A DNA stretch of 64,000 nt, taken from contig JACKPO010000004.1 of assembly GCA_024233515.1 (NCBI GenBank), positions 62,001-126,000 of the forward strand, given 5' to 3'. Within the stretch, counting starts at the first letter, position 1. Each line of letters begins with the position of its first letter. Shown in pieces: positions 41,926 to 50,621 of the stretch. A program made the translations under genes and the position numbers. This DNA comes from Chlamydiales bacterium. GTDB lineage: Bacteria > Chlamydiota > Chlamydiia > Chlamydiales > Simkaniaceae. The notes under the pieces are model-generated. The model saw nothing but the letters and a program-made list of their open reading frames with translations, was not told the origin of the DNA and searched no databases.

Positions 41926-43002
41926 CTATGTTGTTATTTCTTTTACGGTACGAATCACTCTGACTTCACAGTCTGATGTTGGATCGATGTACGCTTTTTT
42001 TGTAATTTCGACTCGCTCGGTGACCTCATATGACTTCTCAATTTCGCCCATCCTTTCACCACTCATTACCATAAAATCAACGGTGCGCTTAGATTCTAAC
42101 GTATAAACGCGTCCCAAAGGATACTCGCTGTTTTGACTATCTTTGCCTGGGAGGAGTGTGACACTCTGAGAATCTGCTCTATCATGTGGAAGTAATCCTG
42201 TTGAAAGAATCATATCTGTTTCTTCACTTGTTGTGTAAGGAGCAAGAAAAATAGACCCAAGATAGACTTGAGCAATCCCAGCAACTTGGTGAAGAGATGG
42301 CTCCTCTACAAGCTGATCTTCTGACCAGGTTTTAAATGTTCCAAGAAACTGGTTAGTGGACACCTTATTACCCTGATAATAGATAGGATAAGCAAAGCCT
42401 CCTCGATTAAGGGTCTTTTCTACTTCTCCTGTCAATGTTATTCCTTGATACTCCTTAGAACCACGGGCTAGTTCATATTGGATAATCGGTCTTCCATCGC
42501 TAGCAGGCCTAGTCCCTTCCTCTTCTCCAGGCTTGAAAGTCTTCTCGTAAGGACGGGAATAGGCCTCTAAAAATTCTTCGTAAGTCGTTCCGGTCAATTG
42601 TGCATCATGAAAAGTTGTTTCTGCTACTTCAGGCTCCTGAGACTTTGTGTCTCTGGTTGCCATAGCTAAATAGATCCAACCCAACAGACCAAATAGTGGA
42701 AGAGAGATTGCAAAAAGGAAGCTAAAGAGAGCCCATCTGACTTTCTTTGCTTCTTTTTGGACAGGTTCTGCAACCTTTTCAATCGGCTCTGCGGTCCTTT
42801 GTGGTTGTGAAGTATTTTCTTTATTCAATTTATTCGCTTCACTTACTGTTGTTGAGAGAATAAGAGGCTCATTTTGTTGACTCGTTGGATCCATACATTC
42901 AACAACTCTGTCGCCACCATTCCCCCATACCCTTCTAGATCTTGGTTGCTGATCATCTAACAAAGGAGCATGGCCTGATAAAACATTATTTGGAACTTCC
43001 AT
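41926..43002 (-). CDS. Single-pass membrane protein, unknown
   Basis: About 358 residues. Polar N-terminal 90 residues, one transmembrane helix (LFSFLFAISLPLFGLLGWIY), then a polar domain of about 240 residues. The start at 43002 follows AGGTGG by 5 nt; the GTG at 43011 is the alternative. A TATAAT box near 43060 on the minus strand could drive it. No family recognised. One helix with large flanking polar domains is compatible with an inner-membrane or inclusion-type protein, without any specific mark. Confidence 0.65.
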   Translation of the reverse strand: MEVPNNVLSGHAPLLDDQQPRSRRVWGNGGDRVVECMDPTSQQNEPLILSTTVSEANKLNKENTSQPQRTAEPIEKVAEPVQKEAKKVRWALFSFLFAISLPLFGLLGWIYLAMATRDTKSQEPEVAETTFHDAQLTGTTYEEFLEAYSRPYEKTFKPGEEEGTRPASDGRPIIQYELARGSKEYQGITLTGEVEKTLNRGGFAYPIYYQGNKVSTNQFLGTFKTWSEDQLVEEPSLHQVAGIAQVYLGSIFLAPYTTSEETDMILSTGLLPHDRADSQSVTLLPGKDSQNSEYPLGRVYTLESKRTVDFMVMSGERMGEIEKSYEVTERVEITKKAYIDPTSDCEVRVIRTVKEITT

Positions 43003-43098
43003 TTTTACCACCTATTTAATGTATTAATCATAATAATTAGGTGTTATTATAGCACAAAATAGGTTAATTTAATATAATTAACGCGTAAGTTGTTGATG

Positions 43099-45216
43099 TT
43101 ATTGAGGTTGTCTTTCAGGATATTTGATACGGAGATGGCGAGCCACAGCTAAGTTCTTGATTATCGTCTGCTTAACTGTTTGGAACTCCTCAAAGGTAAG
43201 CTGACAATCGTCAAATTGCCCATCTTCTTGTTTTTGGCCGATCAGGCGGTTGACGAGGTCGGTAATCGTCTCCTCATTCACCTCTTCTAGAGAGCGGGAG
43301 GCAGCCTCGATCGTATCGGCCATCATGATAATGGCCGACTCTTTAGTACGGGGTTTTGGCCCCGGATAGCGGAAGACTTTCTCATCCACAGCATCGACAT
43401 CTCCCCCTAATTGCTCGACTTGCTTGCAGTAGAAGTAATAGACAAGGGTCGTTCCATGGTGCTCCTGGATAATATCGATAAAGTGGCGAGGAAGACCATG
43501 CTTCTTCGCCAGGACAACACCCTCGGTCACGTGCGCGATAATCACCTGAGCCGACTCCTGAGGAGTGAGGAGTTGGTGGATGTTAAATCCACCCATTTGG
43601 TTCTCGGTAAAATAGTGAGGGTTAAAAAGCTTTCCAATGTCATGATAGAGGGTTGCCACGCGACAGAAAAGACCATTGGCTCCAATCGCTTGGGCGGCCG
43701 CTTCAGAAATACTCCCCACAACAAGGGAGTGTTGATAAGTTCCCGGAGCTTCTACACTTAAACGGCGAAGGAGATCACTATTGGGATCCATATACTCCAT
43801 CAAAGTAATATCGGTCATCACACGGAAGATCGACTCCAAGATAGGAAGGAGTCCAACGACAAGAATCGATGTTAAGGTTAAGAAAGCAAACGTACTCATG
43901 AGATCTGAAACGGTGAAAATGTTCCAGAAGACATTTTGGGAGAAGTTATAGACAAAGAAGATCGGGATACAGATGAGCCAAACCTTTCCGCAGACAACAA
44001 AAACCTCTTTCCGTTTCCTCAAATTGCGCGATGCAATGATCGCTACCACCCCCGAGATGAGGTTAATCGCAATAAAGCGGGTGTGATCGACGGCAAGTGA
44101 AAGTCCCAACACAACAGCTAAGAAGCACGTCGAAAAGAGGGCAATCTCCACATCGAGAAGAACACAAAGGAGAATCGCAGCAAACGGGACAAAGAGAGGA
44201 TAACGAACCACCTCCAAAAGACCCCCAGTATTGCGGAGGAGGAAGAACTCGGTCACTTTTGCGATCACAAGGGTTAAGATAATGATCGTTGCATAGAGCA
44301 TGAGCTTATAGATGTTATTGATCAGCTGTTTATGACTGATCCTAAAATAGTAGGCGCCAAGAAAGGTGATGATGGTGGCAAAGATCAAACTACTTAACAG
44401 AGGAAGGGGATCCCAAATCTTTTGGTTTTCTGCTAAAGCCTTTTTCATTGCCTGGAGCATGGCAATATGGCGCTGCGTCACCTTTTCACCCTGATCAACA
44501 ATGCGACTTCCCGCCTTGATTTGACTGAGCCGCTCAGGGACCGTTGCCTCGACCTCTCTTCTTAAATTCCGTTGCGCCGACGTGTCTTTATTGAGGGTCC
44601 ATTGATCTTGCTGAAAGTAACTTAGGATATAAGTGATGTTTTCTTTTTCACTTGTTTTCTTAAAGAGCCTTTTCTGGATGATGTCCCAAAACCCTTCAGG
44701 AAATGTCGCTGTTGTCCCATCAAACGTTGAGGGAAGAGGATAATAGTCCGAGGTGAGAAGGTCGAGTGTTTGGAGGCGTTGGAGGGTTCGCGTATCACTA
44801 AACCGAAGGTTCTGCAGAAGATCCTTAAGCGCATCTGCCCCCTGGTAGAGCTCTTCAAATGTCGTGTTAGGAAGAAGAGTGCGCCACCGTTGATCGTGGA
44901 TCAAAAACTGCTCGAATTGATAGAGACGCTTATCGATCAGCTTTGAATCGATCCGATAAATCGTTCCAATATCACGCGCTGATTCTTGCCTTAGGATCAC
45001 GGTCCCTTCATCATCGGGAAACGAGAAGTCAACTTGAGCCACAATGTAGTTCTTCGCGTGACTGTCAAGTTCGAGCATTTCAACCCGAACTTCCTTAAAG
45101 TGAATGAAAATCGCAAAGGAAATGAGGATAGCAAACCCAATGAGAAGCCTTTTTCCAAGGTTTCCCTCTTTTAGGTACCGTTGCCACTTGGGCGTGTCTT
45201 TCGTTTCATCTGGCAT
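43099..45216 (-). CDS. pgpH: 7TM-HD cyclic-di-AMP phosphodiesterase PgpH
   Basis: 705 residues. N-terminal helix plus extracytoplasmic 7TMR-HDED domain (residues about 50-270), seven membrane helices (about 275-480), and a cytosolic HD domain (YQHSLVVGSISEAAAQAIGA; LYHDIGKLFNPHYFTENQ; VLAKKHGLPRHFIDIIQEHH). Hydrolyses c-di-AMP, a signal that Chlamydia makes with DacA. The divergent start is 70 bp from dnaX. Confidence 0.93.
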   Translation of the reverse strand: MPDETKDTPKWQRYLKEGNLGKRLLIGFAILISFAIFIHFKEVRVEMLELDSHAKNYIVAQVDFSFPDDEGTVILRQESARDIGTIYRIDSKLIDKRLYQFEQFLIHDQRWRTLLPNTTFEELYQGADALKDLLQNLRFSDTRTLQRLQTLDLLTSDYYPLPSTFDGTTATFPEGFWDIIQKRLFKKTSEKENITYILSYFQQDQWTLNKDTSAQRNLRREVEATVPERLSQIKAGSRIVDQGEKVTQRHIAMLQAMKKALAENQKIWDPLPLLSSLIFATIITFLGAYYFRISHKQLINNIYKLMLYATIIILTLVIAKVTEFFLLRNTGGLLEVVRYPLFVPFAAILLCVLLDVEIALFSTCFLAVVLGLSLAVDHTRFIAINLISGVVAIIASRNLRKRKEVFVVCGKVWLICIPIFFVYNFSQNVFWNIFTVSDLMSTFAFLTLTSILVVGLLPILESIFRVMTDITLMEYMDPNSDLLRRLSVEAPGTYQHSLVVGSISEAAAQAIGANGLFCRVATLYHDIGKLFNPHYFTENQMGGFNIHQLLTPQESAQVIIAHVTEGVVLAKKHGLPRHFIDIIQEHHGTTLVYYFYCKQVEQLGGDVDAVDEKVFRYPGPKPRTKESAIIMMADTIEAASRSLEEVNEETITDLVNRLIGQKQEDGQFDDCQLTFEEFQTVKQTIIKNLAVARHLRIKYPERQPQ

Positions 45217-45286
45217 ATTTACCTAACTTCACCCTACCACACTTGAAATTTATGGGCTACCAAGTCACAATTATCAAAAAGGATAC

Positions 45287-46708
45287 ATGATGAACGGATA
45301 TCAAGTCATTGCAAAAAAGTTTCGTCCTCAAAAATTTTCTGAGGTCTTTCAACAAGACGCGATTGTGCAAACACTCAAAAATGCCATTCGCCTCGGAAGA
45401 ATCGGGCATGCCTATCTCTTTTGCGGCACCCGTGGCACAGGAAAAACAACCCTAGCCCGCCTCTTTGCGAAAGCGATCAACTGCGAATCACTTTCCACCG
45501 AAGGAGAGCCATGCAATGCTTGCCGCTCCTGCAAAGAGATCACCACTGGCTCCTCTTTAGACGTGATTGAAATTGACGGTGCTTCCAATCGAGGGATCGA
45601 TGACATCCGCTCTTTAAATGAGACGGTCGGATATGCTGCATCCCATGGGAAGTACAAGATCTACATCATCGATGAAGTTCATATGCTGACAAAGGAAGCC
45701 TTCAACGCGCTTTTAAAAACGCTCGAAGAACCCCCAAAACATGCGATCTTCTTCTTTGCAACAACTGAGCCCCATAAAGTTCTTCCCACAATTCTTTCCC
45801 GTTGCCAACGCTTTGACCTTAAGCGGATCACTCCTGAAAAAATCGAAGAAAAACTCTCCTCAATTACCAAAGAATTAGATATGCCCGTCGAATCAGGCGC
45901 CTTAAATGTCATTGCGCATCATGCGGAAGGATCTCTGCGCGATGCTGAATCGCTCCTGGATCAACTCCTTTGTTTTGAAGAGCCCCCCATTACCCGCGAT
46001 CACGCTATCAAAGCTCTTGGCCTCATCCAAACCGACTTTTTCTTCCGCCTCGATCAAGCCGCAAGCAAGGGAGATCTTGCCGCCGCTTTTTCCTTAAGCC
46101 ATACCCTCTTCGAAGAGGGAGCCCACCTTCAATATGTCCTCGAAAGCTTAGCAAACCACTTCCGCACCATTGCCGCCACGCAAATGGGAGAAGCTCCCCC
46201 CCTTCCCAACTACCATACCTCTGCAAACATCTATTCAAAATACCACGTTTTAGAAACACTCGATTACCTTCTTGATGCCATTGAAAAGGGGCAACGCACC
46301 CCCTTTAAAAAGATCCACCTTGAAGTGATCTTCCTCCATATCATCCGCTCGATGAAAAAAATCCCCCTTGAATCTCTCGTAGAACGCCTTGAAACGCTGA
46401 AACAAGGGACTCCGGTTACTACCGAAACGCTCACACCTCCCAAAATGGAAGAGCCATCCCAACCAGAACCGCCCAAACCAGAGACCCCTCCTCCTCCAAC
46501 ACCCCCGACTCCCATCGGTGATCCCCCAAAAGCTCAAGTCGAAGAGGTCCCCTTTTTCCCAGAAACTCCTCCGATCAAAGAAGAGGTCCCTCCCCCTCCT
46601 GTCTCAGCCGCCCCCCTTCACCCTCCTTCTTCGATTCAAGAAAAGATTAAACAAGAGCAGGTCATGCGTTTTGCTAGCATCGAGCTCAACGGATCCTTGA
46701 AAAAGTAA
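45287..46708 (+). CDS. dnaX: DNA polymerase III subunits gamma/tau
   Basis: 473 residues. AAA+ clamp-loader core with Walker A GTRGTGKTT (about 47-55), zinc-site cysteines CNACRSCKEI, Walker B YIIDEVHML and sensor 1 FFATTEPHKV. The C-terminal third is a proline-rich linker (PEPPKPETPPPPTPPT) with no clear tau domain, so it may act mainly as gamma. In Chlamydia, dnaX is followed by ybaB, as here. Confidence 0.94.
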   Translation: MMNGYQVIAKKFRPQKFSEVFQQDAIVQTLKNAIRLGRIGHAYLFCGTRGTGKTTLARLFAKAINCESLSTEGEPCNACRSCKEITTGSSLDVIEIDGASNRGIDDIRSLNETVGYAASHGKYKIYIIDEVHMLTKEAFNALLKTLEEPPKHAIFFFATTEPHKVLPTILSRCQRFDLKRITPEKIEEKLSSITKELDMPVESGALNVIAHHAEGSLRDAESLLDQLLCFEEPPITRDHAIKALGLIQTDFFFRLDQAASKGDLAAAFSLSHTLFEEGAHLQYVLESLANHFRTIAATQMGEAPPLPNYHTSANIYSKYHVLETLDYLLDAIEKGQRTPFKKIHLEVIFLHIIRSMKKIPLESLVERLETLKQGTPVTTETLTPPKMEEPSQPEPPKPETPPPPTPPTPIGDPPKAQVEEVPFFPETPPIKEEVPPPPVSAAPLHPPSSIQEKIKQEQVMRFASIELNGSLKK

Positions 46709-46754
46709 CCAAAAAAAGTTAGACTACCGTCGAACTTACAGCAAAGGATGACCT

Positions 46755-47072
46755 ATGGGTAGCGGATTTTCAAAAATGAAGAAACAAGCCAAGATGTTCC
46801 AAGAACAAATGGCTAAAATGCAAGAAGATATGCAGAAGCTTGAAGTCACTGGTCAAGCTGGGAATGGTCTTGTAGAGATCACTCTTTCTGGCGAAAAAGA
46901 GATTAAAAAAATTTCTATCAAACCTGACTGTGTCGATCCTGATGATATTGAAGGCCTCCAAGACCTGATCATCGTCGCTTTTAACGATGCTGCGAAGAAG
47001 ATCGAAGAAAACTCCCCCAACAATTCTCTAGGCGGATTCGACCTCGGCGGCCTAAATCTCGGAGGATTCTAG
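46755..47072 (+). CDS. ybaB: YbaB/EbfC nucleoid-associated protein
   Basis: 105 residues. FSKMKKQAKMFQEQMAKMQE and GNGLVEITLSGEKEIKKISI are the family's tweezer-shaped DNA-binding signature. The C-terminus is Gly/Leu-rich. It follows dnaX by 46 bp, the classic dnaX-ybaB pair. Binds DNA as a dimer with little sequence preference. Confidence 0.93.
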   Translation: MGSGFSKMKKQAKMFQEQMAKMQEDMQKLEVTGQAGNGLVEITLSGEKEIKKISIKPDCVDPDDIEGLQDLIIVAFNDAAKKIEENSPNNSLGGFDLGGLNLGGF

Positions 47073-47128
47073 ATAGGCTCATCCCTCCCCCTTTTATAAA
47101 TAAATTATTTTAATAATTATTTATAAGT

Positions 47129-47159
47129 TTAATTATGCTATAATTATTCGCATAATTAA
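47129..47159 (+). promoter_or_regulatory. Palindrome across the ankyrin-gene promoter
   Basis: Ten-bp perfect arms TTAATTATGC and GCATAATTAA enclose TATAAT (47139-47144), a good -10. No matching -35 is evident in the AT-rich upstream sequence. A symmetrical site over the -10 would suit a repressor. The ankyrin ATG is 28 bp downstream with GGGAGGG 5 nt before it. Confidence 0.4.
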
Positions 47160-47186
47160 AAGAATAATAGTTATGGGAGGGAAACT

Positions 47187-48917
47187 ATGGCTATTCAAGC
47201 TTTATCTGCATTCAAACATGCCATTATAGAAACGGCCCAGGACGCAAAAACCGCCGTTCAAGATCTTCTGACGATTTACTTCGATTATGACATGACGAAA
47301 GGGTCCACCTCTATTCAACGTCACTTGGTTAAACAAATCTTACAACATTCACTTAACAATGATCTTTATTCCATAACAGCCCTTTTTACAGAGGTTGTCC
47401 TTGGTAATACTCACCTCACAAAGCGCCTCATTCGAAAAGGGATCGATCTGGAATCAAAGGGAGTTGATGGAAAAAATGCTCTCAATCTCGCTTTTGAAAA
47501 TGGGCACTTTCGCCTCGCTCTGAAGCTTGTGAAAATGGGAGCAAGCTTGGAATCGTTAACACCCGAGGAAAAGCTTAAGCTCTTGAATCATGCGATTGAG
47601 ACTCAGGACCTCAAAAGTGCGAAAATGATGATCTCTTCAGGAATGGATATCAACCAACCAGTGAATGAATATCAAGACACCCTTCTCCATGTTGCTGTTA
47701 TGACGCCAGGTAATGAAAAGGTGATTCAATTCCTTTTAGAGAACGGAGCACATCCAGATTATATGAATCGCGATGAGATGGCACCTATTCACCTCACAAC
47801 GTCAATAAGCTATCTCAAGCTTCTGGTCGAAAAAGGAAAGGCATCGGTCAAAACGTCCTATCCCCTGATTACCTTGGAAAGACTACGAGACCATTCTGAT
47901 GCAGCTCGCTATCTGGTTGAAAAAGGGGCCTCGATCAATCAACCTGATCTGGATGGAAATACCCCACTCCATGAAGCTGCAAAAGAGAAAGAATTCCTTC
48001 CGATTCTTAAATTCCTCTTAGAAAAGGGAGCTAAGATCGACCTTAAAAATAAGAATGGGGAAACACCTCTTGAAATAGCAATCGATCACAATAACGCTGC
48101 AGCCTTACCTTTTCTATTAAAAGAACAGACAATTTCACCAGGGCGCTATCTTCTACACAAAGCCATCCCAAAGCAGAATCATTTTCTGGTCCACCACTTA
48201 GTGACACATGGAGCAAGTTTGAATGAAACAGACCCTCAAGGAAACACTCCTATCGATCTTTTGATTCAATCAAAATCAGCACTTTTTACCCGCTCAATCC
48301 TGAATCTTTTTGAAGAGCAGATTGAGATGAAATCCTCCTATATTCTGAAATCTCTTCATATTAGAAATGAAGCATTAGCACAGGAGTTCCTTGAAAAAGG
48401 TGCTGATATCAACGCTCCAAATGAACAGGGGATCACCCCTCTTCAAGACGCATTCGATAAGCAAGATACCTACATCGCTAGATTCTTGTTAAAAAATGGT
48501 GCGACTTTCACAAAGCAAGAGGGCTTTCTCTATCTGCAACATGCCTTACTTGAAAACAATGTACCAATGGTAAAACTTCTCCAACAGTATAAAGTGGATA
48601 TCAATACCCCAGTTGGAGGAGGAAAGACCCTTCTGCACCTTGCAATAGAGAGAAGAGATCTCAAAAAAGTACAACAACTTCTTCATCTCGGCTGCAAGAC
48701 ATCAGTCCAAGATGATGAGGGAATGTCTCCTCTCCATCTTGCCGTTGTATCGGGGAACAAAGAGCTCCTTCGACATGTAATTTCTCAAGAGAATGTTAAC
48801 GCTGTAAATAGACAAGGGCAAACAGCCTTAATGATGGCTGAGAATAGCCGCGATCCAGGCTTTAAAGCTTTTGCAAGGCAGCAAATAGGACTCATTGCCC
48901 GCTCAGTCGTCGTATAA
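47187..48917 (+). CDS. Ankyrin-repeat protein
   Basis: 576 residues. From about residue 60 to the end it is built of 33-residue ankyrin repeats (DGNTPLHEAAKEKEFLPILK; NEQGITPLQDAFDKQD; GGGKTLLHLAIERRDLKKVQ), roughly twelve to fourteen by eye, with some degenerate copies. No signal peptide or membrane segment. In intracellular bacteria such proteins are often secreted to engage host partners. That is inference here. GGGAGGG precedes the ATG. A strong terminator follows. Confidence 0.85.
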   Translation: MAIQALSAFKHAIIETAQDAKTAVQDLLTIYFDYDMTKGSTSIQRHLVKQILQHSLNNDLYSITALFTEVVLGNTHLTKRLIRKGIDLESKGVDGKNALNLAFENGHFRLALKLVKMGASLESLTPEEKLKLLNHAIETQDLKSAKMMISSGMDINQPVNEYQDTLLHVAVMTPGNEKVIQFLLENGAHPDYMNRDEMAPIHLTTSISYLKLLVEKGKASVKTSYPLITLERLRDHSDAARYLVEKGASINQPDLDGNTPLHEAAKEKEFLPILKFLLEKGAKIDLKNKNGETPLEIAIDHNNAAALPFLLKEQTISPGRYLLHKAIPKQNHFLVHHLVTHGASLNETDPQGNTPIDLLIQSKSALFTRSILNLFEEQIEMKSSYILKSLHIRNEALAQEFLEKGADINAPNEQGITPLQDAFDKQDTYIARFLLKNGATFTKQEGFLYLQHALLENNVPMVKLLQQYKVDINTPVGGGKTLLHLAIERRDLKKVQQLLHLGCKTSVQDDEGMSPLHLAVVSGNKELLRHVISQENVNAVNRQGQTALMMAENSRDPGFKAFARQQIGLIARSVVV

Positions 48918-48920
48918 AGA

Positions 48921-48966
48921 CTCTTGACTTCGCGTGCGGAGTCGAAGTCAAGAGTTGAAGTTTTTT
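48921..48966 (+). terminator. Terminator after the ankyrin gene, built from a 27-nt repeat
   Basis: A perfect 12-bp stem CTCTTGACTTCG / CGAAGTCAAGAG with a 10-nt loop, followed after a short gap by TTTTTT (48961-48966). The core GACTTCGCGTGCGGAGTCGA through CAAG (27 nt, 48926-48952) recurs exactly at 53676-53702 inside ptsI. Confidence 0.7.
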
Positions 48967-48989
48967 CATCCATAGAAGAAACTGCTTCT

Positions 48990-50381
48990 ATGAAAACAAC
49001 AAGGTTGTCAAAATACCCCACTGCAAGCTTTCGAGAACTCCTAAGCCTATCGGTTCCACTCATTCTCTCTTTTGTCTCTTCCTATCTTATTCTCCTTGCC
49101 GATCGCTTTTTTCTTTCAAGATACTCCCTTTCAGCTTTTGAGGCCTGCGCAGCAGCAAGTGGTCTCTACTTCTTCTTTCAGATGATGACCCTCCGCTTTG
49201 TCTCAACAGTCCAAGCATTTGTTGGAGAAGCTGTGGGGAAAGGGTGTTACCGAGATGCCTCCGCCTACACTTGGCAAATGCTTTGGTTCTCATTTTTTTC
49301 TCCCTTTTTTCTCATTCCTATTGGTCTCACTGTGGGGAAATACTTTTTTGGGGGAACACCAATTGAGAAGGAGGCTCTGGTCTATTTTAATTATATGATT
49401 TGCGGAAATTTTCTATTTTCTGTCGAGGGAACACTTTCAGGATTTTTCTCAGGCATCGGCCAAACGAGAAAGGTCTTTGTTGTACAATTTATTTCACAAA
49501 TATCAAATCTTATTCTAAGTCCTCTACTGATCTTTGGAGCCATGGGGATCATCCCTAGTATTGGCATCCATGGGGCAGCCATTGGAACGCTTGTAGCCAA
49601 AATGATTTCCTGCTTACTCCTTTTCTGTTCATTTCTTTTTCACCCGAATTTAAACGGCTATCAGACAAAAAAAGGAGCTTTTTGTTGGAAAAAATTGAGA
49701 GATTGTTTGAAATCAGCTTTCCCTCGAGCCGTTGGACAGGGGGTCTCAATCCTCACTTGGAACTTTGCTGCCCGCATCCTGATCCAAAAAGGGGGGATCG
49801 ATCTTCTATCATGCACTTTTGGATCAACTGTTCATCTCGCTCTGTTAAATGATGGACTTGGACTGGCATTTTTAACGGTCAGTTCCTATTTAATCGGTAG
49901 TAAACAATGGAACTATTTCCCCAAACTGCTTCGGTCGACGTTCATTTTCATTTGCCTAAACACCATTATCCTCACTCTCCCCTTCTTTATCTTCAGAGAA
50001 GGCTTAATCAGATCTCTCTGTCCTAATATTACCCAGCTTACTGAACTAGAATCTCTTAGAACAACCTCAGCCTTCATTTGGCTTTCTCTAGTCTGTAACA
50101 GCTTGTTTGTCATTTCATTCATGCTCTTAACAGCGCTCAAAGATCTTTGTTTCTATATGATCTTCCACTCACTTTACACTCCCCTCATCATTCCTATCAC
50201 TCTTTACATGAGTCAACAAAACATATGGAGTCCCAGCCTATTTTGGCTAATTACAGGACTCCAACCTCTTTCTATCGCAGTCATCTATTTCCCTCGTGCT
50301 CTTTATAGATTAAGGCGACTTAAGCAACTTCACGTTGGTCAGATGCCGCCCTCACCACACCTTTCGATAAATACTGAATAA
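48990..50381 (+). CDS. MATE-family multidrug exporter
   Basis: About 463 residues from the ATG at 48990, twelve helices. ASFRELLSLSVPLILSFVSS and LADRFFLSRYSLSAFEACAA open the family pattern, and GIGQTRKVFVVQFISQISNL begins the middle. Drug or metabolite efflux driven by Na+ or H+. The frame opens at 48924 inside the terminator hairpin, but those codons are not used. The 3' end overlaps a small convergent gene by 62 nt. Confidence 0.85.
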   Translation: MKTTRLSKYPTASFRELLSLSVPLILSFVSSYLILLADRFFLSRYSLSAFEACAAASGLYFFFQMMTLRFVSTVQAFVGEAVGKGCYRDASAYTWQMLWFSFFSPFFLIPIGLTVGKYFFGGTPIEKEALVYFNYMICGNFLFSVEGTLSGFFSGIGQTRKVFVVQFISQISNLILSPLLIFGAMGIIPSIGIHGAAIGTLVAKMISCLLLFCSFLFHPNLNGYQTKKGAFCWKKLRDCLKSAFPRAVGQGVSILTWNFAARILIQKGGIDLLSCTFGSTVHLALLNDGLGLAFLTVSSYLIGSKQWNYFPKLLRSTFIFICLNTIILTLPFFIFREGLIRSLCPNITQLTELESLRTTSAFIWLSLVCNSLFVISFMLLTALKDLCFYMIFHSLYTPLIIPITLYMSQQNIWSPSLFWLITGLQPLSIAVIYFPRALYRLRRLKQLHVGQMPPSPHLSINTE

Positions 50382-50595
50382 GCTTTTCAAGGTGACTGGC
50401 AAAAACAGTTGACCCATTTTTGTAAATCCTCAGTGATCCAAGATTCACTCTCTTGATTACATGCTTATTAACACGACCCATTTTATCCATATAAACGAAT
50501 ACCCACTCTTTCCCTCTAACAGACTCATTAAGAGAGAAGGGTCTTGAAGAGACGAGAGTAGATTGACCTAGAAACACTTGTTTAGAACTATACAT
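50320..50595 (-). CDS. Small protein, unknown
   Basis: About 91 residues from the ATG at 50595, preceded by AAGGAG at the right distance. Basic, beta-strand-like (GKEWVFVYMDKMGRVNKHVI), no signal or membrane helix. It follows the 1004-residue gene by 26 nt and may be cotranscribed with it. The long overlap with the MATE gene is unusual. Not recognised. Confidence 0.5.
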   Translation of the reverse strand: MYSSKQVFLGQSTLVSSRPFSLNESVRGKEWVFVYMDKMGRVNKHVIKRVNLGSLRIYKNGSTVFASHLEKLIQYLSKGVVRAASDQREVA

Positions 50596-50621
50596 ATGTC
50601 TATCTCCTTCAAAGATGCTCA

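Noticed and set aside
48924..48989. N-terminal extension of the MATE gene
   Set aside because: The extension is the terminator hairpin and a T-run; the ATG at 48990 begins the recognisable protein.
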